Shown here: positions 17,751-27,287 of the stretch, piece after piece
How positions within the stretch are numbered: position 1 is the first letter of the stretch
Layout of the letters: every line of letters starts with the position of its first letter
Origin: Acidobacteriota bacterium
GTDB taxonomy: Bacteria > Acidobacteriota > Terriglobia > Acidiferrales > UBA7541
NCBI GenBank assembly: GCA_018268785.1
Contig: JAFDVY010000033.1
Coordinates: forward strand, 1 to 33,110
DNA length: 33,110 nucleotides
Reading direction: 5' to 3'
Position numbers and translations under genes: made by a program
The notes under the pieces: generated by a model
Seen by the model: only the letters and a program-made list of their open reading frames with translations
Databases searched by the model: none
What the model was told of the DNA's origin: nothing

Positions 17751-18740
17751 ATGGCCTCCACTCGCATCGTCATCGCCGGCGCATCCTCTCTTCTTGGCGC
17801 CGAACTCAAATCCTTGCTCGAAGAATCACGTTTTGCCGCAGCCGATTTTCGTCTTGTTGACGAAGAACTTGCCGCTGGCACGCTCACAGAAGCCGCAGGC
17901 GAAGCAGCCGTTATCCAGCCGGTCGAAGAAGACAGTTTCGATCGCGCGGATATCATTTTTTTCACCGGCTCAGGCAACTTCACGAAAACAAATTTGGCTC
18001 TGGCTCAACGCAGCGGTGCGGCCATCGTCGATCTCAGCGGCGCTCTTGCCGCCGACTCCGACGCCACATTCTTCTCCACGAATCTCGACCTCCTCAAGCC
18101 CAATGCTTCGCTGTCTGCAAAGAAACTCCTGGCAATCCCAAGCGCTGCGGCAACGGCCGCCGCCACCCTGTTTCTCGCCCTGGTAAAATTTGCCCCCGAA
18201 CATCTCAGTTTCCTGGCACTCCAGCCCGTTTCTGAATCTGGCAAAAAGGGAATTGAAGAACTCGAGCAGCAAACCGGACAGCTTCTCTCTTTCCAATCCG
18301 TCGGATCTCCGATATTTGATACGCAAGTCGGATTTAATCTTCTTGATCGCTTCGGGCCGCAAAGCAAAGAGAGCCTTTCTGCCGCGCGAGAACGTCTCCG
18401 CAGCGAGGTTTCCGCCATTCTTGGAAGCGCCGCAAAGGGCCCCGCCACGCAACTGATTCACGCGCCAGTCTTCTATGGCCACGCTTTTTCTCTCTCCGCA
18501 CAATTGAGAAGTGAAGCCGACTTTGCCCAACTTGTCGCCGCGCTTAAATCCGCCGGTTTGCATCTCGCGCCGGATGTTGCACCCAGCAATCTGAGCGCCG
18601 CGGGAGAATCCTTAATCCAACTCGCCGCACCACAAAAAGATTCTTCCGCGCAAAATGTTTGGTGGTTCTGGGGCGCCGCAGATAACATTCGCCTGCCGGC
18701 CTTCAACGCGGTAAAACTCGCGGAGAAGCTTCTCCCATGA
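17751..18740 (+). CDS. Catalytically degenerate aspartate-semialdehyde dehydrogenase-like protein (Usg-like)
   Basis: Protein of 329 aa with the ASADH layout: a Rossmann start RIVIAGASSLLGAEL, a middle block VSESGKKGIEELEQQT and a C-terminal dimerisation-type domain. The active-site cysteine that should follow a PG in the NPGCST-type motif is missing; the equivalent stretch reads AIPSAAATAA (128-137). The substrate arginine of the RxPVxxGH segment is replaced (HAPVFYGH), although H244 remains. It is therefore probably not an active dehydrogenase, much as E. coli Usg is an inactive paralogue. The ATGA overlap with lptE shows tight coupling to an envelope gene. Its role is unknown. Confidence 0.75.
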   Translation: MASTRIVIAGASSLLGAELKSLLEESRFAAADFRLVDEELAAGTLTEAAGEAAVIQPVEEDSFDRADIIFFTGSGNFTKTNLALAQRSGAAIVDLSGALAADSDATFFSTNLDLLKPNASLSAKKLLAIPSAAATAAATLFLALVKFAPEHLSFLALQPVSESGKKGIEELEQQTGQLLSFQSVGSPIFDTQVGFNLLDRFGPQSKESLSAARERLRSEVSAILGSAAKGPATQLIHAPVFYGHAFSLSAQLRSEADFAQLVAALKSAGLHLAPDVAPSNLSAAGESLIQLAAPQKDSSAQNVWWFWGAADNIRLPAFNAVKLAEKLLP

Positions 18741-19282
18741 AACGCGTGCTCTTCTCGTCTGCCATCTCATTCAGCCTTCTTGCTTCTGCCTGCGGTTATC
18801 ACGTTGCCGGCCGCGATACGGCAATCCCCAAAGCCATTCATGTGATCGCGGTTCCGGCCATCGAAAGCAAAACTTCCAGCTATCGCATCGAGCAAAAACT
18901 CACCGCTGCCACCATTCACGAATTTCTTGCCAAGACCAATTACAAAATCGTTTCCAATCCAGCCAGTGGCGACGCTGTCCTCACCGGCAAAGTCGTCTCC
19001 GTCGAGGCCGTCCCCCTCACGTTTCAATCCCAGACTCCGGGCTCAACCACCTCGACGATCACCCAAGCCACTACCATGCTTGTCACGGTAAAGTGCGAAG
19101 TCACCCTCACCGAATCCGATACCCAAAAAGTTCTCTATCACAACGACAACTTCCTCTTCCGCAACGAATACGAACTTTCCACCGACGTAAAAAGTTTCTT
19201 CGAAGAACAGGACCCCGCCCTCGATCGCCTCGCCAGGGACTTTGCGCAAAAACTTGTCGCCGCAGTCCTGGAGAACTACTGA
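18737..19282 (+). CDS. lptE: LPS-assembly outer-membrane lipoprotein LptE
   Basis: Protein of 181 aa. The signal peptide ends in the lipobox LASAC (C19), followed at once by GYHVAG, the common LptE opening (CGYxxxG). The mature part is a compact alpha/beta domain with threonine-rich strands near residues 100-115. LptE plugs and assembles the LptD translocon that places LPS in the outer membrane, so the organism is probably LPS-bearing. The start overlaps the preceding gene as ATGA, and the stop shares one base with the holA start (TGATG). Confidence 0.85.
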   Translation: MKRVLFSSAISFSLLASACGYHVAGRDTAIPKAIHVIAVPAIESKTSSYRIEQKLTAATIHEFLAKTNYKIVSNPASGDAVLTGKVVSVEAVPLTFQSQTPGSTTSTITQATTMLVTVKCEVTLTESDTQKVLYHNDNFLFRNEYELSTDVKSFFEEQDPALDRLARDFAQKLVAAVLENY

Positions 19283-20340
19283 TGGCGCAAATTTCCGCAG
19301 GCGAACTCCTTGCGCGTCTTGAAAAGGGAAAGCCTGTTCCCGCGATTCTCCTGCTTGGCGAAGAAACGTATCTTCGCGACACTTGCCGTGCGCAACTTAT
19401 CGACCGCTTCGTGCCCGAAGCTGCCCGCGCCTGGGCCGTCTCCCGCTTTTCCGCGGACCGCGGCGAAGTTGACGCAGCCGTAAGTCAGGCGCAAACGCTG
19501 CCCATGCTTTCGCCACAACAACTTGTTTTCCTGGAAGAAGCGGAAGCCATCGAATCCCTGGGGGACAAGAAACGCGAAGCAGCCGTGGATGCTCTCGAAG
19601 ATTACCTGGAAAATCCCGCGTCCTTCACGATGCTGATCATCGAGGCGGCAAATCTCGATCAGCGTATGCGCCTTGCCAAGTTGCTCGTGGAAAAAGCGCT
19701 TGTCGTTCAGGTGGGGCTCGGCGAGAGGCAGGGCGATCGCCTGAGCTCCGCGGTGGCATTGGCAAGAGTCATGGCCAAGGAAGAGGGCGTCGAATTCGAG
19801 AAGGGCGCAGCGGAAGATTTAGCCGAAGCGGTTTCCGCCGATCTGCAGCGCCTAAAAACGGAAATCACAAAGCTATCCACGTACGTCGGCGCAAGGAAAC
19901 TCATCACGTGCCACGACGTCGCAGCGCTAGTTATCTCCGAAAAAACCGCAACTGTCTGGGAGCTCGCCGAAATGCTGGCCTCGCGCCAGCAAAAGCAAGC
20001 GATCGAATTTCTCGACCGCATTCTGCGCGAAGGCGAACAGCCGATTCAAATCCTCGGCGCGCTCACCTGGATGTACCGCAAGCTGATGGAAGCGAGCGAA
20101 GTCCATGGCGTTTCGCAACCGTGGCAGGCTTCCAAGGCGCTGGCCATGGCGCCGGATAAGGCTATGGCCGCCATCCAAAGCGCGCGCAAAATCTCCAAGC
20201 CGCGCCTACTTGCAGGACTAAAGTCTCTGCAACGCGCTGACGACCTCCTCAAAGGCGGTGGCAGCTCGCAAGGCCGCACGGTCCTCGAATTCCTCCTCGC
20301 CGAACTAACCGCCGCTGACACCCGCGCCGCTTCCCGCTGA
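19282..20340 (+). CDS. holA: DNA polymerase III subunit delta
   Basis: Protein of 352 aa, the usual size for HolA, the clamp-loader delta subunit that opens the beta clamp. The N-terminal AAA+-like domain starts AGELLARLEKGKPVPAILLLGEETYLRD, and the PMLSPQQLVFLEEAE block is typical. The C-terminal collar domain contains LDRILREGEQPIQILGALTW, a strong family pattern. As in other delta subunits there is no Walker A. The ATG at 19282 overlaps the lptE stop by one base. lptE-holA adjacency is common in Gram-negative bacteria and supports both calls. Confidence 0.92.
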   Translation: MAQISAGELLARLEKGKPVPAILLLGEETYLRDTCRAQLIDRFVPEAARAWAVSRFSADRGEVDAAVSQAQTLPMLSPQQLVFLEEAEAIESLGDKKREAAVDALEDYLENPASFTMLIIEAANLDQRMRLAKLLVEKALVVQVGLGERQGDRLSSAVALARVMAKEEGVEFEKGAAEDLAEAVSADLQRLKTEITKLSTYVGARKLITCHDVAALVISEKTATVWELAEMLASRQQKQAIEFLDRILREGEQPIQILGALTWMYRKLMEASEVHGVSQPWQASKALAMAPDKAMAAIQSARKISKPRLLAGLKSLQRADDLLKGGGSSQGRTVLEFLLAELTAADTRAASR

Positions 20341-20361
20341 TTCACGCGTTTTCTGTGGCGC

Positions 20362-20391
20362 AAAAACAAAACGGCGGACCGTGGTCCGCCG
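20362..20391 (-). terminator. Intrinsic terminator of rpsT
   Basis: Perfect inverted repeat CGGCGGACC (20372-20380) and GGTCCGCCG (20383-20391). On the minus strand the stem is followed by TTTTGTTTTTG, as expected for the end of the rpsT transcript. Confidence 0.7.
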
Positions 20392-20413
20392 CTCTCAATT
20401 CCAATGTCGTTGC

Positions 20414-20444
20414 CTGAAAACTGAAAACTGAAAACTGAAAACTG
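20414..20444. repeat. Short tandem repeat (CTGAAAA)4.4
   Basis: Four perfect copies of the 7-mer CTGAAAA plus a partial CTG in the rpsT 3' region, between the stop codon and the terminator. No coding potential or partner sequence is visible. Confidence 0.9.
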
Positions 20445-20447
20445 CTC

Positions 20448-20750
20448 TTACGCCTTCTTCGCCGCCAACCCGTTATAAGCCACATTCAACCGCGACTTGT
20501 ACCGGTTCGCCGTATTCTCGTGCAACACGCCCTTCGTGATCGCTTGATCGATGGCGCTCAGCGTCGGCTGCAGCAAGTTGCCCGCCGCCGTCTTGTCGCC
20601 CGCGGTTATCGCACCGCGCAATTTCTTGATCAAGCTCCGAACCGCCGTACGGTTCGCCCGGTTCACTTCCGCGCGTTGACGAGCTTGCGCCGCCCGCTTT
20701 AAAACCGACTTTTTCTTCTTCTTAACTTTGGTAGCCTGTCCTTGGGCCAT
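20448..20750 (-). CDS. rpsT: 30S ribosomal protein S20
   Basis: Basic helical protein of 100 aa starting MAQGQATKVKKKKKSVLKRAAQARQR, with RANRTAVRSLIKKL and the C-terminal GVLHENTANRYKSRLN that is conserved in S20. It binds 16S rRNA near the 5' domain. AAAGGAG precedes the ATG by 10 bases. It is monocistronic, convergent with holA and has its own terminator. Confidence 0.96.
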   Translation of the reverse strand: MAQGQATKVKKKKKSVLKRAAQARQRAEVNRANRTAVRSLIKKLRGAITAGDKTAAGNLLQPTLSAIDQAITKGVLHENTANRYKSRLNVAYNGLAAKKA

Positions 20751-20911
20751 CTAACTAACGCTCCTTTTGTGCATCGCTCAAACTATCAATTTTAGGGGAC
20801 GCTCCCAGTGAAGTCAAACACGGGATTTTCCGCCAAACGACTTGCTCCATTCGCCCAAAGCGCCAACGGCCCGATTCGGGTACTCTTTCTCTGCCTTTTC
20901 GGAGCTGCCTC

Positions 20912-22414
20912 TTGAGTCCAGTCCAGGGCAAACTCAACAAACGCGACGAACTCCGCCTTCTTGTCAATTCTCGTCATCCCGTCATCACGATCGAAACGAC
21001 GGAAGAAGAGCGCGTCGAACAACTCCTATTCCAAATCGGAACCGAGCTCGATGTTCCGGTCTACACCTGGAGCGTCACCAAAGGCCTCGCTCGTTTCCAC
21101 GGCGAACCTCTCTACCACACGGACGATCCCAGCCAGGCCCTTGCCAACATTTCCATCATCAATGGCGACGCAATCTTCCTCCTCAAAGACTTCGCTCGCT
21201 ATTGCGAAAACGACAAAATCTGCCGCCGCCTCCGGGAGCTCGGCGAAAATTTCCGCACTGCACGCCGTTCCATTGTCATCACCGGTGCGAACATGGTTCT
21301 GCCGCCAGATCTTGAGGGCGACGCAGTCCCTTTCGTCCTTGGTCTTCCCGAACTGGAAGAGCTTTTCTCAGGCGTCCGCCAGACGCTTGCCGATCTTAAC
21401 CGCGACAATCATGTCCCAATATCGCTCGACCCCATGAGCATGCAGCAAGCCGCACAAGCCCTGGCCGGACTTACAAAAGAAGAAGCTCTGCGCACGTTGC
21501 GGCTTTGCGTTCTATCTCGCGGAAAAGCAGATCCCGCTGTGATTGAGGATTTGCTCGAAGCCAAGCGCAACATTCTTCGCGGCGAGGGTCTGCTGGAAAC
21601 CGTCCGCCGTGATTCTTCGTTTTCGGATGTCGCCGGTCTTGCCCGCTTGAAGGACTGGCTTGGCAAACGCAAATCTGCCCTGACCGCCGAAGGCATAAAA
21701 TTCGGCCTTGTTCCGCCAAAGGGAATTCTTATCACTGGCGTGCAAGGCTGCGGCAAAAGCCTTGCCGCAAAAGCTGTCGCCGGAGAATGGGGCTTCGAAC
21801 TTGCGCGGCTGGATGCCGGCGCGCTTTACGACAAATACGTCGGGGAAAGCGAAAAGAAGCTCCGCAAAGGGCTGGAACTCGCGCAAAAGATGGCGCCGGT
21901 CGTTCTCTGGATTGACGAAATCGAAAAGGCATTTGCTTCGGCAAGTTCGGGCGGCGATGCCGATGCCGGACTCTCTCAGCGGCTTCTCGCCACGCTTCTC
22001 ACCTGGATGCAAGACCGCGAATCCGGTGTTTTCCTTACCGCCACATCGAACAATATCTCCGCGCTTCCTCCGGAAATGCTTCGCAAAGGCCGCTTCGACG
22101 AAATTTTCTTCGTCGATCTCCCGAAAGCAAAAGTCCGCGAAGCTCTTTTTGCACTTCATCTGAAAAAGCGCGGCCGCGATTCCGTGGAATTCGATCTCGT
22201 AAAACTCGCCGCTTCCAGCGAGGGCTTTTCCGGCGCGGAAATAGAACAATCCATCATTTCCGGTCTCTACTCGGCGTTTGCGCTAAAAAAGCCTCTCTCG
22301 ACGGAGATTCTTCTCGCTGAACTTCTTGCCACGCAGCCTCTTAGCGTCACGCGCGCGGAAGACGTGGCCGCCATCCGGGAGTGGGCTCGAACGCGCGCGG
22401 TCCCCGCCGACTAG
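20912..22414 (+). CDS. AAA+ ATPase of the Ycf46 type
   Basis: Protein of 500 aa. The N-terminal half (1-230) lacks ATPase motifs but has an ordered alpha/beta character (VITIETTEEERVEQLL, VVLPPDLE-like segments). The C-terminal half is a classical AAA+ module with Walker A GVQGCGKS (276-283), Walker B VLWIDE (331-336), sensor 1 ATSN (377-380) and an RKGRFDE arginine-finger region. This two-part layout matches Ycf46-like proteins of cyanobacteria and chloroplasts. A TTG start at 20912, 8 bases after GGAG, is the best choice. The substrate is unknown; a remodelling role is inferred from the fold only. Confidence 0.8.
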   Translation: MSPVQGKLNKRDELRLLVNSRHPVITIETTEEERVEQLLFQIGTELDVPVYTWSVTKGLARFHGEPLYHTDDPSQALANISIINGDAIFLLKDFARYCENDKICRRLRELGENFRTARRSIVITGANMVLPPDLEGDAVPFVLGLPELEELFSGVRQTLADLNRDNHVPISLDPMSMQQAAQALAGLTKEEALRTLRLCVLSRGKADPAVIEDLLEAKRNILRGEGLLETVRRDSSFSDVAGLARLKDWLGKRKSALTAEGIKFGLVPPKGILITGVQGCGKSLAAKAVAGEWGFELARLDAGALYDKYVGESEKKLRKGLELAQKMAPVVLWIDEIEKAFASASSGGDADAGLSQRLLATLLTWMQDRESGVFLTATSNNISALPPEMLRKGRFDEIFFVDLPKAKVREALFALHLKKRGRDSVEFDLVKLAASSEGFSGAEIEQSIISGLYSAFALKKPLSTEILLAELLATQPLSVTRAEDVAAIREWARTRAVPAD

Positions 22415-22439
22415 CAATAATTCTGCGCCACACATGTAG

Positions 22440-22459
22440 GGGCACGATATATCGTGCCC
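22440..22459. repeat. 20-bp perfect palindrome, possible dispersed repeat
   Basis: GGGCACGATATATCGTGCCC is perfectly self-complementary and is flanked on the left by TGTAG. No T run follows, so it is not a typical terminator. The TGTAGGGGCACG form resembles interspersed palindromes reported in several phyla, which is recalled rather than tested. Confidence 0.7.
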
Positions 22460-22583
22460 TCTTCGCTAGGTGTCCAAGAAAGAGTGCTACATCCGGTCCA
22501 CTTGGCAATCTTCAAGATCATACAAAGAGAAATTTGCAGTGCTTCCTGCGACATCTGCGTAAAATCTCCCACTGGAGAATCCA

Positions 22584-23426
22584 ATGAACCTCAATCGATT
22601 CCTGCTGCTCCCCGCTGGTTTTCTACTGTCTTCAATCCAACTCGTCGCCCAAAACCCGCCCGGACAAAATCCGCTTCCTCAAAAACCTGAAGTCGAAATC
22701 CCGCACGCCCAGTCCGCCTGCGACTGCCACGACCTCGAAGCCACTCAAGCTCGCATCGCCCGAATGGATTCCACACTGAAAGATTGGCCAGACCTCGCCC
22801 GCTACCGCGATGCCAACACCAAAATCGCCGCTCCGGCCAAGAACGAAACGCGCGTTGTTTTCCTTGGCGATTCCATCACAGACGCTTGGGTTCGCCCCCA
22901 GTTCGGCGGTTTTTTCCCCGATAAGCCTTACATCGATCGCGGCATCAGCGGCCAAACCACCCCCCAGATGCTCATTCGATTTCGCCCGGACGTGATCGCG
23001 CTGCGGCCCAAAGTGGTTGTAATTCTTGCTGGCACCAACGACATCGCCGGCAACACCGGCCCCATGTCTCTCGAAGAAATCGAGTCAAACCTCGCTTCCA
23101 TGGCCGAACTCGCCCGCTCTCACAAAATCAAAGTCGTCCTCTCTTCCGTCCTGCCCGTCTACGATGGGGGCCACAACCGGGAAGGGAAGGAAATTGTAAT
23201 GACCGATCGCCGTCCTCCCGAAAAAATCCTTGCACTCAATGCCTGGATCAAAAAATACGCCGCCGAAAGCAAGCTCACTTACCTCGACTATTTTTCCGCC
23301 ATGGTCAATGAAAAAGGCTTCCTGAAAAAAGACTTAAGCGAAGACGGCCTCCACCCCAACAAGGCAGGCTATGCCGTTATGGCCCCGCTGGCCGAATCTG
23401 CAATCCAATCCGCCTTAAAGAAATAG
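22584..23426 (+). CDS. Secreted SGNH/GDSL hydrolase
   Basis: Protein of 280 aa. A signal peptide occupies residues 1-23 (hydrophobic LLLPAGFLLSSIQLV, cleavage near VAQ). A proline-rich linker with two cysteines (CDC, 46-48) follows. The SGNH blocks are intact: block I VVFLGDSIT with S97, block II glycine near residue 123 in ISGQ, block III GTND with N152, and block V DGLHPN with the catalytic Asp and His. Members deacylate or deacetylate esters, often on carbohydrates or lipids, in the periplasm or outside. It is monocistronic and no specific substrate is indicated. Confidence 0.9.
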   Translation: MNLNRFLLLPAGFLLSSIQLVAQNPPGQNPLPQKPEVEIPHAQSACDCHDLEATQARIARMDSTLKDWPDLARYRDANTKIAAPAKNETRVVFLGDSITDAWVRPQFGGFFPDKPYIDRGISGQTTPQMLIRFRPDVIALRPKVVVILAGTNDIAGNTGPMSLEEIESNLASMAELARSHKIKVVLSSVLPVYDGGHNREGKEIVMTDRRPPEKILALNAWIKKYAAESKLTYLDYFSAMVNEKGFLKKDLSEDGLHPNKAGYAVMAPLAESAIQSALKK

Positions 23427-23512
23427 CTGCTGTTTTCAAACTTGAACTAACTGAATGACTACGCCCGTCTGAGTCTCGTAACACGGCGCGTACGGCAAAT
23501 TTGCTAATCTAG

Positions 23513-24691
23513 ATGCATATGAGAAATCCCTCGCCCACGGATGTGGACGTCGCGATTGTCGGGGCTGGCCCTTTCGGACTCTCCACCGCAACCTATTTGA
23601 AGGACAAAGGCGCCAAGGTAGCAATCTTTGGCGATCCCATGAGCTTTTGGCGCGATCACATGCCCGCCGGCATGTATCTCCGCTCCAACTGGCCCGCTTC
23701 GCACATCTCCGACCCGCACCACAAACTTACGCTAGACCATTACAAAGCCGACGCCGGTGTCGAATTCACGCAGCCGGTTCCGCTCCAGAATTTCGTCGAG
23801 TATGGACAGTGGTATCAGCAGAAAGCCCTTCCGGAGCTTAGCAAGTGCGAGGTGACCGGAGTTGAACAGGCCCAAAACGGCTTTCACGTCACTCTGGCCA
23901 ATGGCTCCTTCGTCAAATCCAAGCGCGTCATCATCGCCACGGGGATCGCGCCATTTCCGTGGATGCCAAAGGCTTTTGAAGGTCTTCCGAAATCTCACGT
24001 CACACACACTTCAGACCACTGCGATCTAAGCCGATTCCGTGGCCAGCAGGTAGTTGTTGTAGGCAGCGGACAAAGTTCACTCGATGCCGCACGGCTTTTG
24101 TACGCCCTCGAAGCAAGACCAGAGGTCATCGCCCGGCAAAATCAAATCCGCTGGGTCGGCCAACACCAATGGCTGCACCGTCTCGGCTTCCTGTCCTGGT
24201 GTCTCTATTCGCAGTTCGATGTCGGCCCGGCCGGTATCAGCCGCCTTGTCGGTTTTCCAAATATTTTTAAGCTGTTGCCGCGCAGCTTGCAGGACCCTAT
24301 CAGCTATCGCGCGATTCGTCCGGCTGGCACCGGTTGGCAGCGGCCCTATCTGGCAAACGTACCGATGACGCTCAACGCCGAGGTCGCTTCCACGGAAATC
24401 CTCGGCGACAAAATTCGCCTGAAACTCAGCAATGGCGTGGAGCGCGTCGTGGACCACGTAATCATTGGTACGGGCTACAAAGTGGATATCGCGCGCTATG
24501 CTTTTTTCAGCCCGGCCATTCGAAGCTCTCTAAAGACCGTTGCTGGCAATCCGGTTCTCGCCCGGGGACTGGAATCTTCCGTCCCTGGCCTGCACTTCGT
24601 TGGCAAGCCCGCGGCATGGAGTTTTGGCCCGTTGCTCAACTTCGTCTCCGGCACTCATTTCGCCGGCGCCGAAATCCTTCGCGCCTTCTAA
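23513..24691 (+). CDS. FAD/NAD(P)-dependent oxidoreductase, flavin monooxygenase-like
   Basis: Protein of 392 aa with two dinucleotide-binding sites. The first is AIVGAGPFG (14-22) for FAD; the second is VVVGSGQSSLDAA (181-193) for NAD(P)H, after an RVIIATG segment (138-144). This arrangement is typical of class B monooxygenases and ornithine/lysine N-hydroxylase relatives. The C-terminal IIGTGYKVD is also characteristic. The full FxGxxxHxxxW fingerprint is not evident, so a specific Baeyer-Villiger role is not supported. The start is ATG 23513 or 23519, with no strong ribosome site at either. It stands alone on the plus strand, with the opposed aldo/keto reductase next to it. Confidence 0.8.
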   Translation: MHMRNPSPTDVDVAIVGAGPFGLSTATYLKDKGAKVAIFGDPMSFWRDHMPAGMYLRSNWPASHISDPHHKLTLDHYKADAGVEFTQPVPLQNFVEYGQWYQQKALPELSKCEVTGVEQAQNGFHVTLANGSFVKSKRVIIATGIAPFPWMPKAFEGLPKSHVTHTSDHCDLSRFRGQQVVVVGSGQSSLDAARLLYALEARPEVIARQNQIRWVGQHQWLHRLGFLSWCLYSQFDVGPAGISRLVGFPNIFKLLPRSLQDPISYRAIRPAGTGWQRPYLANVPMTLNAEVASTEILGDKIRLKLSNGVERVVDHVIIGTGYKVDIARYAFFSPAIRSSLKTVAGNPVLARGLESSVPGLHFVGKPAAWSFGPLLNFVSGTHFAGAEILRAF

Positions 24692-24780
24692 GTATTTGGC
24701 GATTTCTCAGGCACATTCTGCGCCACGACCCACGCCGCTGCGGCGATAATCCACGAAATAAAAAACGCCGTCCACGGCAA
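24688..24780 (-). CDS. Possible tiny membrane peptide or gene remnant
   Basis: A TTG-initiated ORF of 30 codons encodes a single strongly hydrophobic helix (TAFFISWIIAAAAWVVAQNV) and a polar tail. Its stop overlaps the end of the oxidoreductase gene. It could be the C-terminal remnant of a larger membrane protein on the minus strand, since an upstream stop cuts the frame. There is no strong ribosome site. Confidence 0.2.
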   Translation of the reverse strand: MPWTAFFISWIIAAAAWVVAQNVPEKSPNT

Positions 24781-24898
24781 CCGCGTCTTCGGCGCCCCTT
24801 ATACAAGCAACGGCTCTGGTGCTTGAAATAGAGGATCAATTCGCACTGTTCCGTAATCCAGCCTCTTGATTTCCATTTGTTATCCCAGTCTGAAAATT

Positions 24899-25900
<1,002 letters not shown>

Positions 25901-26009
25901 TCATGAATTCCCGACATCCACAGGCTAATCCCAAACGCGACGCATGAGGTAGCCCGATCCCCCGGGCCCCTTGTCACCCTCTTGATGCGCAATGGGCTTT
26001 TGGCTCCCC

Positions 26010-26038
26010 TTGACCCCGCACCTCTCCTGCGCTACGGT
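26010..26038 (+). promoter_or_regulatory. Possible promoter of the phoH block
   Basis: A plus-strand TTGACC (26010-26015) and TACGGT (26033-26038) separated by 17 bp. The -10 matches the consensus only in part. The implied leader to the phoH ATG is about 90 bases. Confidence 0.3.
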
Positions 26039-26132
26039 AAATCTAGTTTCTCCAAGAAGTAGCTGTTGTAGCGCCGGCCTTCCGAGGCGGGCATCTTCGA
26101 CGCAGTTGCTGTTCAGGAGGAATCTCTACCCT

Positions 26133-27227
26133 ATGGGTGACCGCGAAACGCGGAATTTGCGTCCCGAAAGCTTTTACGAGACGGTCAGGATTCACCAGCA
26201 TCACCAGCACTTTGGAGCACACGCCGCACCGACACCTCACGCCAGCCTGATGAAACGCAGCATCGCCATCTCCGGAAAAATTGAACCCTTCTTCGGCACG
26301 CTCGACGAAAACGTTCGCCTGCTCGAAGACTCGCTCCACGTCCGCACCCATCTCCACGATTCAAAACTCACCATCGAAGGCACGCACGACTCCGTCGACC
26401 GCGCCGTCAAAATCGTCGAAGAGTACAACCACGCCACGCGCAACGGCCGCCATCTCTCCGGCGAAGAAGTTAAGAGTCTCATGCGCATCTCGCTCGACGA
26501 GCCGCACTCCACCGCCAGCGAAGTTTTTGAACATGGAAAGCACCGCTCCTTCGGCAAGAAGCAGGTCACGCCCAAAAACGCCACGCAGAAGCACTACATG
26601 GAGCAGATCGAATCCCATGACATGGTCTTCGGCATTGGCCCCGGCGGCACAGGAAAAACCTATCTCGCCGTTGCCATGGCCGTCAGCGCGCTTCTCACGA
26701 AACAAGTCAACCGCATTATCCTCGCTCGCCCCGCCGTTGAGGCCGGCGAAAAACTCGGTTTTCTCCCCGGCACGCTCCAGGAAAAAGTAGATCCGTATAT
26801 GCGCCCGCTCTACGACGCGCTCTACGAAATGATCGACGCCGACAAGCTCGAATCTTTCGTCGAAAAGGGAATCATCGAAATCGCGCCGCTCGCCTTCATG
26901 CGTGGCCGCACGCTCAACGATTCCTTCGTCATTCTCGATGAAGCCCAAAACACCACCAGCGAACAGATGAAAATGTTTCTCACACGCCTCGGCTTTAACT
27001 CCAAGGCCGTCATCACCGGCGATGCCACGCAAATCGACCTGCCTTCCGGCAAAAAGAGCGGCCTCATCGAAGCCCTCGAAATCTGCGGCAAAATCGAAGG
27101 CATCGGCGTCACTCAATTCAGCGAAAAAGACGTCGTCCGCCACAACCTCGTCCAGCGCATCATCCGTGCTTACGAAGATTACGAAGTCCAGCACCCGCAA
27201 CGCACCAACGGCAAGGGGTCGGCATAG
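26133..27227 (+). CDS. phoH: PhoH-family ATPase
   Basis: Protein of 364 aa. An N-terminal His-rich stretch (HQHHQHFGAH, 21-30) precedes a KH-like segment (SGKIEPFFGTLDENVRLLEDSL). The ATPase core has Walker A GIGPGGTGKT (167-176) and Walker B FVILDEAQN near residue 266. PhoH is a P-loop ATPase linked to RNA metabolism and phosphate stress. AGGAGG lies 12 bases before the ATG at 26133; an in-frame start at 25992 would add a non-conserved tail. The downstream ybeY and CNNM genes match the conserved phoH-ybeY-corC order, pointing to an RNA-processing and ion-homeostasis block. Confidence 0.93.
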   Translation: MGDRETRNLRPESFYETVRIHQHHQHFGAHAAPTPHASLMKRSIAISGKIEPFFGTLDENVRLLEDSLHVRTHLHDSKLTIEGTHDSVDRAVKIVEEYNHATRNGRHLSGEEVKSLMRISLDEPHSTASEVFEHGKHRSFGKKQVTPKNATQKHYMEQIESHDMVFGIGPGGTGKTYLAVAMAVSALLTKQVNRIILARPAVEAGEKLGFLPGTLQEKVDPYMRPLYDALYEMIDADKLESFVEKGIIEIAPLAFMRGRTLNDSFVILDEAQNTTSEQMKMFLTRLGFNSKAVITGDATQIDLPSGKKSGLIEALEICGKIEGIGVTQFSEKDVVRHNLVQRIIRAYEDYEVQHPQRTNGKGSA

Positions 27228-27287
27228 TTCCAGCGAGGGAGGAACTGCCGTTCACCCTTTAAGGTGAGGCTTTCTTCCGCAACTTAA

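Noticed and set aside
17072..17983. Minus-strand 303-aa ORF opposite pssA and the ASADH-like gene
   Set aside because: It crosses two well-supported plus-strand genes and shows only low-complexity charged sequence.
26361..27200. Long minus-strand ORF opposite phoH (279 aa)
   Set aside because: It is a shadow of the GC-biased codons of phoH, with repetitive FDEAA/FAG-type sequence and no domain.
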